From contig CAINWC010000255.1 in NCBI GenBank assembly GCA_903854305.1, forward strand, positions 1 through 5,825: 5,825 bases of DNA, given 5' to 3'. How positions within the stretch are numbered: the first letter of the stretch is position 1; the number at the start of each line of letters is the position of its first letter. Both the position numbers and the translations under genes were made by a program. The notes beneath the pieces were generated by a model. That model searched no databases. It was not told where the DNA came from and saw nothing but the letters and a program-made list of their open reading frames with translations. Origin of the DNA: an uncultured Pseudomonadota bacterium (GTDB lineage Bacteria > Pseudomonadota > Gammaproteobacteria > Burkholderiales > Methylophilaceae). This document shows positions 5,721 through 5,825 of this stretch, in pieces.

Positions 5721-5825
5721 ATGCAACGTAGAAATTTTCTAAACTTATTGCTAGGAGCCGCATCTTTAATGTTGATGCAGCCGCTAAGTGTCTTAGCTAC
5801 GCTTTGGAATAAAGCAGCATTTGAA
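5721..5825 (+). CDS. soxY: N-terminus of a Tat-exported protein, probably sulfur carrier SoxY (cut by the window end)
   Basis: Only the first 35 codons are present, open to the window edge. They begin MQRRNFLNLLLGAASL, a twin-arginine signal (RR at 3-4, then F, L and a hydrophobic stretch to about residue 25), so the product should leave the cytoplasm folded by the Tat route. The segment after the likely cleavage region, LATLWNKAAFE (25-35), resembles the start of mature SoxY, which carries the sulfur intermediate of thiosulfate oxidation on a C-terminal GGCGG-type cysteine, with SoxZ as partner. That resemblance is from memory of the family and the decisive C-terminus is missing; another Tat substrate is possible. 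GGAT (5710-5713) is a weak ribosome binding site. The 13-nt gap after the M48 gene implies one operon. Confidence 0.5.
   Translation, partial: MQRRNFLNLLLGAASLMLMQPLSVLATLWNKAAFE

Overview
The window looks like chromosomal housekeeping DNA from a Gram-negative proteobacterium of moderate to low GC (judged by eye to be in the 40s, with AT-rich intergenic gaps). The protein styles suggest a betaproteobacterium, possibly of the Methylophilaceae/Nitrosomonadales type: a BepA-like periplasmic protease, a glycine-oxidase-like flavoenzyme, MoaC, a small lipoprotein and a Tat-exported SoxY-like start. That placement is inference, because the window holds no rRNA or other phylogenetic marker.

Layout. 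Bases 1-217 are AT-rich and non-coding, with short dyads and tandem repeats. Bases 218-2203 (+) encode a KefB/KefC-type cation:proton antiporter with an RCK module. It is followed after 40 nt, on the same strand, by a ThiO/DadA-family FAD-dependent amine oxidase (2244-3326). Bases 3327-3443 form a convergent gap packed with inverted repeats. On the minus strand, moaC (4190-3690) is followed by a tiny predicted lipoprotein (3650-3444), probably in one transcript. An 80-nt divergent gap (4191-4270) separates moaC from a plus-strand BepA-like M48 metalloprotease with TPR-like repeats (4271-5707). After 13 nt comes the beginning of a Tat-signal protein, probably the sulfur carrier SoxY, cut by the window edge.

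Functional picture. The genes serve separate tasks: ion and pH homeostasis, thiamin or amine metabolism, molybdenum cofactor synthesis, envelope quality control and perhaps thiosulfate oxidation. There is no sign of phage, transposase, CRISPR or a defence system, and I do not see a convincing new multi-gene system. The least ordinary stretch is the structured convergent gap at 3306-3448. It holds two adjoining inverted repeats, one overlapping the lipoprotein stop codon, and a heptamer that occurs three times. The second point of interest is the tight coupling of the M48 protease to the SoxY-like gene.
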